A stretch of DNA of 20,601 bases from the NCBI GenBank assembly GCA_014904845.1, contig MU119761.1, positions 1 through 20,601 of the forward strand. Reading direction: 5' to 3'. The first letter of the stretch is position 1. Each line of letters opens with the position of its first letter. Source of the DNA: Acephala macrosclerotiorum. Lineage: Eukaryota > Ascomycota > Leotiomycetes > Helotiales > Mollisiaceae. The position numbers were made by a program, and so were the translations under genes. Below are positions 8,806 to 19,334 of this stretch, one piece after another. Under the pieces are notes generated by a model. The model worked only from the letters and a program-made list of their open reading frames with translations. It was not told the DNA's origin and searched no databases.

Positions 8806-11122
8806 TATATTTTAAAATATTTATTTATAATTTTAAAAATAATAAAAATATTATTAAAAACGTAAATATAATATTAATTATAATTATATTTTTTATATTT
8901 TTTATTTTTTTATATATTAAAATCGTAATATTAATATTTTCGATTACAATATTTAAACGTTTTAATTTAAAAATTTAATTATAAAAATATTTAATATTTT
9001 TATAAAAATTAAAATTAAATTATTATATTTTTATTATATTTATTCGATTTATTATTATTTTATTTACTTTTTTTATTTTTATTTTTATAATAAAATATAA
9101 TTTTCGCGATATTTAATTTTATAAAATATTTTATAATTTTAAATTTTTAAAATTAATATTAAAATATAATAAAATCGTAAATTAAAAAATAAAAAAAATT
9201 TAAAAAATTTTATAATTTTATTTTATTATTAATATATATTAAATTTAAAGATTTAAAATATAAAATTTATTATTTAAAAAAAAATATAATTTATAAATAA
9301 AAATATATAAATAAATTTAAATTTTATTAAATTTTTTATTTAAATTATTAATAAAATTAATTAATAAAATTAATATTTATAAAATAAAATAAAATAAAAA
9401 TAAAAAATAAAAAATTTAATATTAAAATTATTAAAAAATATTATATAATAAATATAATAATAATATTTTTTAATAATATTTTTTTATATTAAATTTTAAT
9501 ATTAAATTTAATTAATTATAATTAATATATTATAATTCGAATTTTATATTAATAAAAAGAAAATTAAATAATATATATTTAATTCGAAATCGCGTTTAAT
9601 TATATTTTATAAATTTATAATTTATTTTTTATATTAACGTTAAAAAATTTTAAAATTAAAATTTTTAATTTTTTTAAAATAATAAATTATTAATTAATAA
9701 TATTTTTATTTCAATAATATAATAATAAATATTTAATATTTTATTTATTTTTATTTTTTAATAATTTAAAAAAAAAATTCGATTTTTAAAATTTTTTTTT
9801 AAATAAATATTTATTTAAATAATTCGTAAATTAATTATTATATATTAATTTAAAAAATTAAAATTAATTTTTTTAATTTTAAAATAAATTTATAATTTAA
9901 TAAAAAATTAATTATAAAAATTTATATTTTTATTATATTTGAAATAAATTTTTAAATAATAATATTTTTATTAAAAAAATATAATTATATATATTATATA
10001 TTCGTATTTCGAATTTTTATTTTTTTTTTTTTTTTAAATTTATTTTTTATAAATTATTTTTATATTTTTTTTTTTAAAAAAATTTATTAAATTATTTTAT
10101 TTAATAATTTTTAATTCGTTAAAAAAATATTAATTATTTTATAAATTATTTTTTTTAAATAATATAAATTATAATCGAATATAATTAATATTTTTTTATA
10201 AAATATATATTTTATATTTTTTTAATTATTTTTATTATATTTTTTTCGATTTTTTTTTTAGTAAATTTATATTTTTTTTTTTTAATATATTATTTTTAAA
10301 ATATATAAAATATATTATAAATAAAAAATATATATTATAAAATAAATTAAAAATAAAAAAATCGAAATTAAAATAATAAAAAAAATTAAAAAAAATTAAT
10401 ATAATTTATTAATATATTAAAAGCGAATAATTTAATTTAATTTTATTATTTTTAAAATAAATTATATATAAAAATTAAATATTTAATTTAATAATTAATT
10501 AAAAATAAATTTAATAAATTTTAATATATAAATTTTAAAAAAAATCAATTATTTAAAAATATAAAAAATAATAAATTTAATAAAAAAATTTTTTACGTTA
10601 TTTAATATATTTTATTTTTTATTTTTAAATTAATAATAAATAAAATTATATTTTTTAATTATTTTTATTAATTTTTTAATATTTATATTATTAATTTATT
10701 AATTTATTATATAATTTTTTTTTATTTTTTTAAATTTAATTTTTTTAATTTATATTAATAATTTATTAAAATTTTATTTAAATATAAATTTTAAATATTA
10801 TATTATAATTTTTTAATATATATATAATTAATATATATATTTTTTTTATATTAAAAATCGTTAAATAATAAAAATTATTTTTTAATTTTTATTTTTTTAT
10901 TATATTATATTATTTTTTTCGTAATAAAAATTAAAACGAATATTATATATAATATATAATAAATAAAACAACGATTTATAAACGATAATATAATTATTTT
11001 ATAAATATTATAATTTTATTATTAATTTAAATTAATATTTATTACAAATAAAATTTATTAAAATTATTTTCAATTTTATTATTTTTATTATATTAAAAAA
11101 AATATAATTAATTATTTATTTT
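8806..11122. other. Gene-free, heavily mutated AT tract
   Basis: This 2.3 kb has long A and T runs, very few CpGs between 9200 and 11100, and stops in all frames. No repeat, RNA gene or inverted repeat of note was recognised. The CpG density is lower than in the first 6 kb, so either the parent sequence had fewer CpGs or it is older. Confidence 0.75.
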
Positions 11123-11590
11123 AAAAATTAATATTAATTTTTATTAAATTACGCATTTATTACGTAATAAGAATTATTTTTAAAATAAGCGAAAAATATT
11201 AAATTTAATTAAAATATTTAAATATAATAATTTATTTAATTTATTAAAAATTTTATAATTATAATTTATTAATTAAATCAAATAATATAAAATTTATAAA
11301 TAAATTTAAATTTAAATTTTAAACGATTTTATTAATTTATTATTACGTAAATTAATAAAATATAATTGTATTTAATAAAAATCGTAATTATAAAATTTTT
11401 TTAAATAAATTTTTATTTTAAATATTAAAATTAATTATTTTTTTTTTAATATTAAATATTTTTATAATTATATAATTTTAAAAAAAAATTTAAAAATTTT
11501 TTTTTTAATAAATATAATTATAATAATTTAATATAAAAAACGAAAATTTTAAAAAAAAAAATTTTAATATAAAATTTTATTATATATTCG
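11123..11590 (+). repeat. Repeat family B, copy B2, right-truncated
   Basis: Begins with AATTAATATTAATTTTTATT and a TTACG block, which matches the left end of the inverted copy near 17755. It carries the family landmark ACGATTTTATTAATTTATTA (11323 on) and one sub-unit (TTTTTATTTTAAATATTAAA at 11411 on), then stops at about 11590 without the dyad right end. The next copy starts a few bases later. It is heavily mutated and non-coding. Confidence 0.65.
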
Positions 11591-11594
11591 ATTT

Positions 11595-12430
11595 AAAAAC
11601 TAATATTAATTTTTTTATATATACGTAATATTAATATTTTTTATAATAAACGATTTTATTTAAATTTAATTAAAATATTTAAATATAGTAATTTGATAAA
11701 TTTATTAAAAAATTACGTAATATATAACGAATATTAAAATTTCAATTGTATTACGTTTATAATTACAATTTATTAATTAATTTAAATCGTATATAATTTT
11801 TAAATAAATTTAAATTTAATTAAATATTATTAAATTTGAAATTTTAAACGATTTTATTAATTCATTATTACGTAATTTAATAAAATATAATCGTATTTAA
11901 TAAAAATCGCGATTATAAAATTTTTTTAAATACGTTTTTATTTTAAATATTAAAATTAATAATCGTTTTTTTAATAAAAAATATTTTTTTATTTTTTTAT
12001 TTAAATATTAAATATTTTTATTATTACGCAATTTTTAAAAAAAATTATATATTAAATAAAATAATTTAAATTAATTAAATCGATTATAATAATTTAATAT
12101 AAAAAACGAAAATTTTAAAAAAAAGAATTTTAATATAAAATTTTAAAAATACGTTTTAATTTAAAATATTAAAATAATAAAATATTTTTATTTTAATTAT
12201 ATAATTATACAATTTTTAAAAAAAAATTTAAAATTTTTTTTTTTAATAAATATAATCGTAATAATTTAATATAAAAAACGAGAATTTTAAAAAATATTCA
12301 AATTAAAATTTTTTAATTTGAAATTTAAAATAAAAATAAATTATTAAAATCGAAAATTTTATAATATTTCGTAAAAACGTTTTTATGAGATTTATAATAT
12401 AAAATATATATCGAATAAAAAAAAATTATT
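11595..12430 (+). repeat. Repeat family B, copy B3
   Basis: Left end AAAACTAATATTAATTTTTT, then ACGATTTTATTTAAATTTAA at 11650-11669, the landmark ACGATTTTATTAATTCATTA (11848 on), CGCGATTATAAAA, several shortened sub-units, and the right-end block AAATTATTAAAATCGAAAAT followed by the palindrome at 12370-12387. It ends soon after TATCGAATAAAAAAAAATTA with the long hairpin lost or mutated beyond recognition. It lies directly behind B2 in the same orientation. Confidence 0.65.
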
Positions 12431-13110
12431 TTTAAAAATATATTTTTATTTTTAATATTAAAATTTTAAATTATTAAAATATTATTTTATTTATTTTAAT
12501 TATATAATTTTTAATAAAAATTTTAAAAAATATTTTTTTAATAAATATTTTTTTATAATTAATTAAATTAATTATAATAATTAAATTTAAAACGTAAATT
12601 TTAAAAATATTTTTTTAATATTATTTTTTTAATATAAAATTTTATTAAAAATACGTTTTTATTTTAAATATTAAAATATTAAAAATTTATTTTATAATTA
12701 TATAATTTTTAAAATATATATTAAAAAAAATAATTTAAATAAATTAAAAAGATTATAATAATTTAATATAAAAAACGAGAATTTTAAAAAATGTTTTTTC
12801 AATATAAAATTTTATTAAAAATATATTTTTATTTAAAATAATAAAATAATAAAATATTAAAATTTAATTTTATAATTTTATAATTTTTAATAAAAATTTT
12901 AAAAAATAATTTTTTATAATTAATTAAATTAATTATAATAATTAAATATAAAATAAAATATTTATTTAAAATATTAAAATATTTAAATATTAAATATTTT
13001 TATAATTATATAATTATATAATTTTTTTTTTAAAATTATATATTAAATAAAATAATTAAAAATAATTAAATATAAAAACAAATATTTTAAATTTTTTTTT
13101 TTAAATATTA
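12431..13110 (+). repeat. Repeat family B, run of decayed sub-units left of the mutated element X
   Basis: Successive decayed sub-units. AATTAAATTAATTATAATAA occurs at 12563 and 12920, AAACGAGAATTTTAAAAAAT at 12773, and ACGTTTTTATTTTAAATATT at 12653. Spacing is irregular and shorter than 204 bp, so the units are deleted internally. The run stops at 13110, where the mutated element X is inserted, and the right end of B follows at 13678. G and C are nearly absent (0 of 60 in 12901-12960). Confidence 0.6.
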
Positions 13111-13677
13111 TATTAAAAAAAACTTTTTATATATTAATTAATTATTAATAATATTAACGATTTATTAATAATACGTATTATATAATAATTATATATTAAA
13201 ATTTTCGATTTTTAAATAATTATAAACAATTATATATAATATTTATATAATTATATTAAATTAATATTTTTACGCGCGTAAAATTTATTTAAATCGATCG
13301 ATTTTATAATTAAATTTTAAATAATATTAATATTTTTAATTTTTATTTTTATTTATTTTTTCGATATTATTAATAATTAATCGAATAAAATCGATCGTTA
13401 ATTTTTTAATAAAAAATATTAAAACTTTTATAGTTTTTAATTTTATAATTTAATATTTAAATACGCGCTCGATAAATTTATTTAAAATTTTTATAATAAA
13501 TTAAATAAATATTATAAATTATAAATTTTAAATATTTAAATATTTAATCGTAAATTGATATTATTAATATTAAAATAAAAATAATCGATAACGATAATAA
13601 TTAATTAATAAATTAATAATATTATTAACGTTCGAATTTTTCGATAAAACGATTAATAAAAAATATTTTTCTCGATA
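13111..13677 (-). mobile_element. Element X, hypermutated and internally shortened copy
   Basis: Minus-strand copy of 7569-8336. The left end TATTAAAAAAAA corresponds to CATCAGGAAAAA; the right end (AAATATTTTTCTCGATA, ending at 13677) corresponds to ATATTTTTCCCGATG. It is flanked by TA at 13109-13110 and TA at 13678-13679. Over 13271-13555, aligned by hand with the complement of 7741-8025 (285 bp of the intact copy, one compensated 1-base indel pair), 54 of 61 non-CpG C/G sites show C to T or G to A, 4 are transversions, 3 are kept, and 12 of 13 CpGs are unchanged. The octamer GCGGCCGC became TCGATCGT-like sequence, and TACGCGCGTA (13271-13280) is untouched. At 567 bp it lacks about 200 bp, in part within the 20-bp-unit region. 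Confidence 0.9.
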
Positions 13678-13975
13678 TAAAAAATTTATTAATTTATTAA
13701 TTTTTATTATTTAATAAAATTTTAAATTATTATTTTATTATAATAATTATATTAATTTTAAATATTTATAAAACGTTTAAATTAAAAATTTTTAATTTAA
13801 AATTTAAAATAAAAAAAATTATTTAAATTGAAAATTTATAACGTTTTATTAAAACGTTTTTACGAAGTTTATAAAATAAAATATACGTCGAATAAAAAAA
13901 AAAATTCGTTCGTTAATTAATTTATTTATAAATTAATAAATTAATTATTTTTTTTTTTATAAAATTTTTTTTTTA
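13678..13975 (+). repeat. Repeat family B, right end after the mutated element X
   Basis: This continues the family directly after X: AAAAATTTATTAATTTATTA (13680 on) equals the complement of 16932 and upstream, and is the mutated form of AAAAAGTTTATTAGTTTATC (8507-8526). The palindrome core TTAAAACGTTTTTACGA is at 13849-13865 and the left hairpin arm survives as AAAAAAAAAATTCGTTCG. The right hairpin arm and spacer have lost their CpGs as CG to TA, unlike elsewhere in the window. Confidence 0.75.
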
Positions 13976-15247
13976 TAAAAATATTATAAAAAAATAATAT
14001 ATTATATTTATTAATTTATTAATAAAAATATTTATATTAAAAAATTTTAAAAAACGATATAATAAATATTTTAATTATTACAAAAAAATTATAATTTAAA
14101 TAAATTTTTAAATATAATTGTATTAATATTATAATTTTTTATTATCGAATATAATTTAAAATAATTAAAATTTAATATAATAATTATATATAATATTAAA
14201 TTATATTAATATTAATTTAATTATATTAAAATTAAAATTATATTTTTCGATTTTTATATAATTTTTAAAAAACGAATTATTTTATATATATTAAAAATTA
14301 AAAATTTTATATACGTTTTTTATTTTTTTATTTTAATAAACATTAATTAATAATTGTTTAATTAATTATAAAATAATAAAATTTAATTTAAAAAAAATTA
14401 AATTTTAAAAAAATATTATATTTATTTTTATAAAAATATATTAAAAAAAATTATTTTAATAATTATTATATATAAATTTATTTAAATTTACGTTTATTAT
14501 ATAAAATAATAACGTTTACGAATATTTAATTATAAAAATATATTATATTTATTTTTATAAACGTCGAATTTATATTAAAAATAATATTCGTTTATAATTT
14601 AATATTAATATTTTTTTTTTATAATTTCGAATTAAATTATAATAATTTTTTTATTAAATTATTATTTATTTTAATTAAATTTATTATTTTAAAACAAATA
14701 TTTATAAAAAAATTTTTAAATATTTTATAAATATTCGTATTTTATTTATAATTATATTTTATTTATAATTTTATATTAATAAATTCTTTTTATAATTACA
14801 AATTAATCGATTTATAATACGTATAAAAAATATTATTTTACGATTATATTTAATAAAACGTCGTTTTGAATTTATAAAATTTTAATTTTTTTATTATAAG
14901 CGATAAAATTTTTTTACGTTATTCGAAAATTTTAATAATTTTAAATATCGATTTTATTAATTTTATATAAATAATTAATAATTGAAATTTGAATTATATT
15001 TTTAAAATCGATTTTACGATTACTCGTAAAAATATTTAATTATTAAATTATTATATATTTTATTTTTTTTATTTAATTTTATTTATATTATTCGTAAATA
15101 ATAATAATTTTATACAATTAATTAACGATTAAACGTTAAATTAAATTTTTAAAATTAATTATACGATTATATATAAAAATATTTAAATATAAAATTATTA
15201 AATATTTTATTTTTCTATTTAATAAAATTTTTTTTATTTAATTTTAA
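13976..15247. other. Gene-free AT tract
   Basis: About 1.3 kb, heavily mutated, with more CpGs in 14500-15180 (for example CGTCGTTTTGAATTTATAAA near 14859) than in the first part. No open frame or RNA gene. It contains one member of a short direct repeat pair at 14174-14268. Confidence 0.7.
14174..14268 (+). repeat. Short direct repeat D, copy 1
   Basis: AATATAATAATTATATATAA followed by TATTAAATTATATTA and, after an extra 27 bases, AAAATTATATTTTTCGATTT then TTATATAATTTTTAA. The same order occurs at 18043-18111 on the same strand. Both are a few hundred bases right of a B copy, although those B copies have opposite orientation. Low complexity limits confidence, but the central 20-mer and the CGA block support real homology. 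Confidence 0.5.
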
Positions 15248-15249
15248 TA

Positions 15250-15704
15250 CAGTAACTAGTATAAAATTCTCGTGATTTACTATTTTTACACTAAAACTCG
15301 CGTTATTTCACGTTACGTATTACAATAACTACTTTTTAAAAATACACAAAAATTAAAATCCCAAGTATTTCGAACAATTCTAATTAAATTGCTTCTTCGA
15401 ATTGTATTTCATTTAACGTCTTAATAGAGAAATAGAGTATTAAACTCAGAGAATACAATATTTAAACGAGTTTATTAGCGAATTACATTATTTTATTTAA
15501 TCTTTTTATTATTAGTCCAAAATTTACCGAGAATCTACTTGCTATTTTATTAAAACTTAGAAGAAATATGCGTAATACTCTAATTAAAAGATCCCGCGAC
15601 TCAAATATCTAGTAATTAAACGAAGATGTAAATAAACTTTGAAGTATTACTTGTAACTTTTAATAGTAAAACAGTAAATCACGGGAATTTAACGGAGGTA
15701 ACTA
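15250..15704 (+). mobile_element. 455-bp TA-flanked MITE with ~38-bp terminal inverted repeats
   Basis: An island with many non-CpG C and G and abrupt edges. The left end CAGTAACTAGTATAAAATTC (with CTCGTGATTTACTATTTTTAC after it) pairs with the complement of the right end, TAGTTACCTCCGTTAAATTC (then CCGTGATTTACTGTTTTAC), over about 38 bp. The last base pair fits C to T decay of CAGT. TA lies directly outside each end (15248-15249, 15705-15706), as expected for a Tc1/mariner-type target. There is no open frame, so it is a non-autonomous miniature element. It is only lightly mutated, so it either arrived after the surrounding DNA was mutated or was never recognised as a repeat. No second copy is seen in the window. 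Confidence 0.8.
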
Positions 15705-15706
15705 TA

Positions 15707-16660
15707 CGTAATAATAATATTTTTACGTTTTTATAATATTCGAATTATTATAATTTAAAATAAAATAAAACGTATTATTATTAATATTAAATAATATAAA
15801 AAAATTCGTAATTAATATTTAATTTTATTAAAAAATAATAATAATTATAAAATAACGAATTAAAATTAAAATTAAAATTAATATTAAATTTAAAAAATAT
15901 TATTAATATTTTTTAAATTTTATAATTTTAAAACGAATTTAATTCAATAAAAAAAATTATATAAAAAAAAAAATATACGAATATATTATATATTATTTTA
16001 AATATTATAAAAAAAAAAAAATTAAAATTTTTATTTTAAATTTAAAAAATAATAAATAAATTAAAAAAATTAAAAATTAAATAAAATATTAAAAATTATA
16101 TTTATAATAAAATTTAATAAATAAAAAAAAATTATTAAAAAAAAATATTATATTTTAATTTTAAAATATAATATTTTTAATATTTTAAATACGTATTTTA
16201 AAAAAAAAATTATTAATTTAAAAAAAATATATAACGAAAATATATATAAAAAAAAAAAATTATATAATTTTATTAATAATAAATTTTTAATTTTTATAAT
16301 TAGTATTAAAAAATTATAATATTAATATTATAATTAAAATAATAAAAAAAGAATTTAAAATTAAATTTTTTTTTTTTTTAAATATTTATAAATTTTTTTA
16401 ATTTAAATAAAAAATTTAATAAAAATTATTATTTAAATATTAAATAAAATATAATTTTAAAAAATAAATTATTAATATTTATAAAAATATTCAAAAATAT
16501 AATTAATATAAAAATACGAATTTAAAAATTTAATATTTATAATATCGAATACGATTACGATTACGATAATAATAAAAAAAATAATATACGTATTTTTTAA
16601 TTATATAAAAATTCGAATAATTATATATATAAAAAAATTATTAAAAATAATAAACGTAAA
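15707..16660. other. Gene-free AT tract
   Basis: Just under 1 kb, strongly A-rich on the plus strand in parts (15950-16260), with very few CpGs. It holds a short CpG-containing microsatellite at 16551-16567. No gene, no recognised repeat. Confidence 0.75.
16551..16567 (+). repeat. Short ACGATT microsatellite
   Basis: ACGATTACGATTACGAT, nearly three 6-base units. It is notable only because its units all keep CpG in a tract that has almost none. Confidence 0.7.
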
Positions 16661-16682
16661 CAAAAAAATATTTTTCTCGTTT

Positions 16683-16749
16683 CGAAAAAAAAAATTCGTT
16701 TGTAATCGACTAATAAGCGAGCCAATCAGCGAACGGGTTTTTTCTTTCG
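16683..16749. other. Long inverted repeat of B, minus-strand copy
   Basis: Arms 16683-16702 (CGAAAAAAAAAATTCGTTTG) and 16730-16749 (CGAACGGGTTTTTTCTTTCG). The left arm differs from the complement of the right arm at four positions, all in the C to T or G to A direction. The 27-base spacer is unlike that at 8742-8765. The right arm stays unmutated while the left arm is mutated, so the edge of a spared patch falls inside the hairpin. Confidence 0.8.
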
Positions 16750-16931
16750 ATATTCGATATATATTTTATTTCGTAAGTCTCGTAAAAACGTTTTTACGAA
16801 AAACTTTAAAATTTTCGATTTTAGTAATTTATTTTATTTTAATTTAAACGTTTTATAAATATTTAAAATTAATATAATTATTAAAAAATAATAATTTAAA
16901 TTTTATCGAATAATAAAATTAATAAATTAAT

Positions 16932-16950
16932 AAATTTTTTAATATTTAAA
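16932..16950. other. Empty target site matching the mutated element X insertion
   Basis: On the minus strand this reads AAATATTAAAAAATTTATT. Joining the flanks of the mutated X (ending AAATATTA at 13110 and beginning TAAAAAATTTATT at 13678) with one TA removed gives exactly this sequence, which confirms both the element limits and the TA duplication. Confidence 0.8.
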
Positions 16951-17755
16951 ATAAAAATTCAATTATTATAAAATTTTATTATTAAGAAAATACTTTTTAA
17001 AATGCTCGTTTTTTTTATTAAATTATTACGATCGATTTAATCAATTTAAATTATTTTATTTAATATATAATTTTAAAAAAAAATTTTAAATTATTTTTTT
17101 AAAATTATATAATTGAATTAAAAAGTATTTTATAATTAAAAATTTTAATATTTAAAATAAAAATACACTTTTAATAAAGTTTTATATTAAAAATTTTTTT
17201 TTTAAAATTTTTATTTTTTTTATTAAATTATTACAATTAATTTAATCAATTTAAATTATTTTATTTAATATATAATTTTAAAAAAAAACTTTTTAAAATT
17301 TTTTTAAAAATTGCGTAATTATAAAAATATTTAATATTTAAATAAATAAATACTTAAAATAAAAACGTATTTAAAAAAATTTTATAATCGCGATTTTTAT
17401 TAAATATAATTATATTTTATTAATTTGCGTAATAATAAATTAATAAAATTATTTGAAATTTAAAATTTAATAATATTTAATTAAGTTTTAATTTATTTAT
17501 AAGTTTTATATATTTTAAATTAATTAATATATTATAATTATAAACGTAATACGATTATATATAAATTAAAATTTTAATATTTTTTATTAAATCAATTATA
17601 TATTAATTCGAAATTTTATAATTATAAAATTTTTAAATAAATTAATTAAATCGTTATATTTAAATACTTCGATTAAATTTAAATAAAATCGTTTATAATT
17701 AAAATAATTCGTATTACGTAAATATTACGTAATTTAATAAAAATTAATATTAATT

Positions 17756-18529
17756 TTTATAATAAACAATTAATAAAAAAATAAAAAAATAACGAAAAAA
17801 AAAAAAATATTTATATTATATTTTTAAAATAATAATTATTTAATTTATAAAATAAAAAATAAAAAAATTATTTCAATTTTAATATTTATAATTTTTAAAA
17901 AACATTGAAAATAATATTAATTTATTAATATTATTTTTAAAGTTTAATTATATTATTTTTATATATTAATATATTATAATAAAAATATTTAATTAAATTA
18001 ATTATTTTTAATAAAAAAAATTATTAATATAAATATAATAATAATATAATAATTATATATAATATTAAATTGTATTAAAATTATATTTTTCGACTTTTAT
18101 ATAATTTTTAATAATAAAACGATATTTATTTATTATTAAAATCGTTTTTATATATAATATTATTATATTAATTAAATTTTATATTTTTTAATATAATTTT
18201 TTAATTTAAAAATTAAAAATATATTAAAATTAATATATTTTTTATTATATTTATAATTTTTTTTTTATATTTATATTTATTTTATATATTCGTTCGTTAT
18301 TAATAATATATTTTATAATTTTTATTAAAAATAATATTTTTCAAATACAAATATTATAAATATTTAAATAATTAAAAATATAAATCGATTAAAATAATTA
18401 AATTTATAAATAATTAATTTAAAAAAAAACTTATATATTAAATGTTTAATTTGATTATTAAAAAATAAAATATAATTAAAAAATACATATTTTTAATATT
18501 TATATAATAATATTTTTATCGTTTTAAAA
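17756..18529. other. Gene-free AT tract
   Basis: About 0.8 kb, heavily mutated, with CpGs rare until 18090. It contains the second copy of the short direct repeat D (18043-18111). No gene recognised. Confidence 0.7.
18043..18111 (+). repeat. Short direct repeat D, copy 2
   Basis: AATATAATAATTATATATAA, then TATTAAATTGTATTAAAATT and ATTTTTCGACTTTTATATAA. It matches 14174-14268, lacks the 27-base extra piece, and keeps TG and CGAC where the other copy has TA and CGAT, so it is the less mutated copy. Confidence 0.5.
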
Positions 18530-19138
18530 TTTCGAGTAAATAAAAATAACTCGTTTAAATACGAGAATTTTTTTCGATTTAATTGTTTTAATATTAATAT
18601 CGCGCTTATAATTGATTATATCGTGATTTTACTAATTTTATAAAAATTTTAATATTATAATTTTACGAGAATTTATTTGAAATTATTAATTTAAAAAATA
18701 ATTTGAATACGAAAACAATAAATCGTAAATTTAATTGAAATACATTTTTCTATAAAATAAATTTTCGTTATAATCGATAGAAATCGAGAAATTCAAATCG
18801 TAATATAATAATCAATTCGTAATTATATAATTCGATAGTTTTAAATATTAAATTAAACTAATAATTCTCTCGTTTTAATAAAAATATTAAAATTTTATTT
18901 AATTTTCGAATGTTTTATATTTTAATAATTAGTAACATTATAATATTATAATTAGTATTATTCGATTTTACGTCGAAAATTTAATTTAAAAACGTTTATT
19001 TTACACTATATAAAATATTTATATAGTACGTAATATAAAAATAATATATAATTAAAATTAGTATTTAATACGTAAAATAAAAAGTAATCGTTTTAAAATA
19101 TATAACGTATTTAAATAAACTCGTACTAAAATATATTT
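18530..19138. other. Partly mutated tract with intermediate composition
   Basis: Non-CpG C and G are sparse but clearly commoner than in the flanks, for example ATCGATAGAAATCGAGAAAT near 18774 and CTAATAATTCTCTCGTTTTA near 18858. No open frame of useful length and no recognisable family. It includes a 23-bp palindrome at 19005-19027. It could be a once-unique sequence only partly reached by spreading mutation, or a younger repeat at an intermediate stage. Confidence 0.55.
19005..19027. other. 23-bp inverted repeat
   Basis: Arms ACTATATAAA and TTTATATAGT around the 3-base centre ATA; all ten arm positions pair. In such AT-rich DNA a chance origin is possible, but both arms keep a C or G outside CpG. 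Confidence 0.55.
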
Positions 19139-19218
19139 CGTATTATAATATTTTCGTATTACAATATTCGCGTATTATAATATTCGCGTATTATAATATT
19201 CGCGTATTATAATATTCG
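19139..19218 (+). repeat. Five 16-bp tandem units with CGCG junctions
   Basis: The unit CGTATTATAATATTCG is repeated at 19139, 19155, 19171, 19187 and 19203; the first unit ends in TT instead of CG and the second has one C for T. A further degenerate unit follows (CGTACTAATAATTATT). Each junction makes CGCG, giving regularly spaced CpG pairs every 16 bp, and the interior AATATTATAATATT-like block is close to palindromic. Confidence 0.9.
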
Positions 19219-19262
19219 CGTACTAATAATTATTTAATATTGTAATATTTTTTTTCGTATTA

Positions 19263-19334
19263 CGATATATAATTCGTTTATTATTAATTATTTTAAATCG
19301 ATATATAATTCGCTTATTATTTATTATTTTAAAT
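19263..19334 (+). repeat. 36-bp tandem duplication
   Basis: Two units, 19263-19298 and 19299-19334, each beginning CGATATATAATTCG and ending ATTATTTTAAAT. They differ at two positions: CGTTTA against CGCTTA (a transition, with the second unit in the C state) and one A/T exchange. Confidence 0.8.

Larger units (their letters stand above)
16661..17755 (-). repeat. Repeat family B, full-length minus-strand copy
   Basis: The most complete copy, about 1.1 kb. Read on the minus strand it has the left end (AATTAATATTAATTTTTATT, then TTACGTAAT), the landmark near 17450, sub-units with starts at about 17367, 17166 and 16960 (spacing 202 and 206), the right-end block, the perfect palindrome 16781-16798 and the hairpin 16683-16749. 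Its right end, about 16700-16790, is much less mutated than the rest (AGCGAGCCAATCAGCGAACG). It has no X insertion, so it supplies the empty site for the 13111-13677 insertion. No coding capacity. Confidence 0.75.

Noticed and set aside
19139..19218. CRISPR-like array
   Set aside because: The 16-bp units are directly adjacent with no unique spacers, and the context is eukaryotic repeat DNA.
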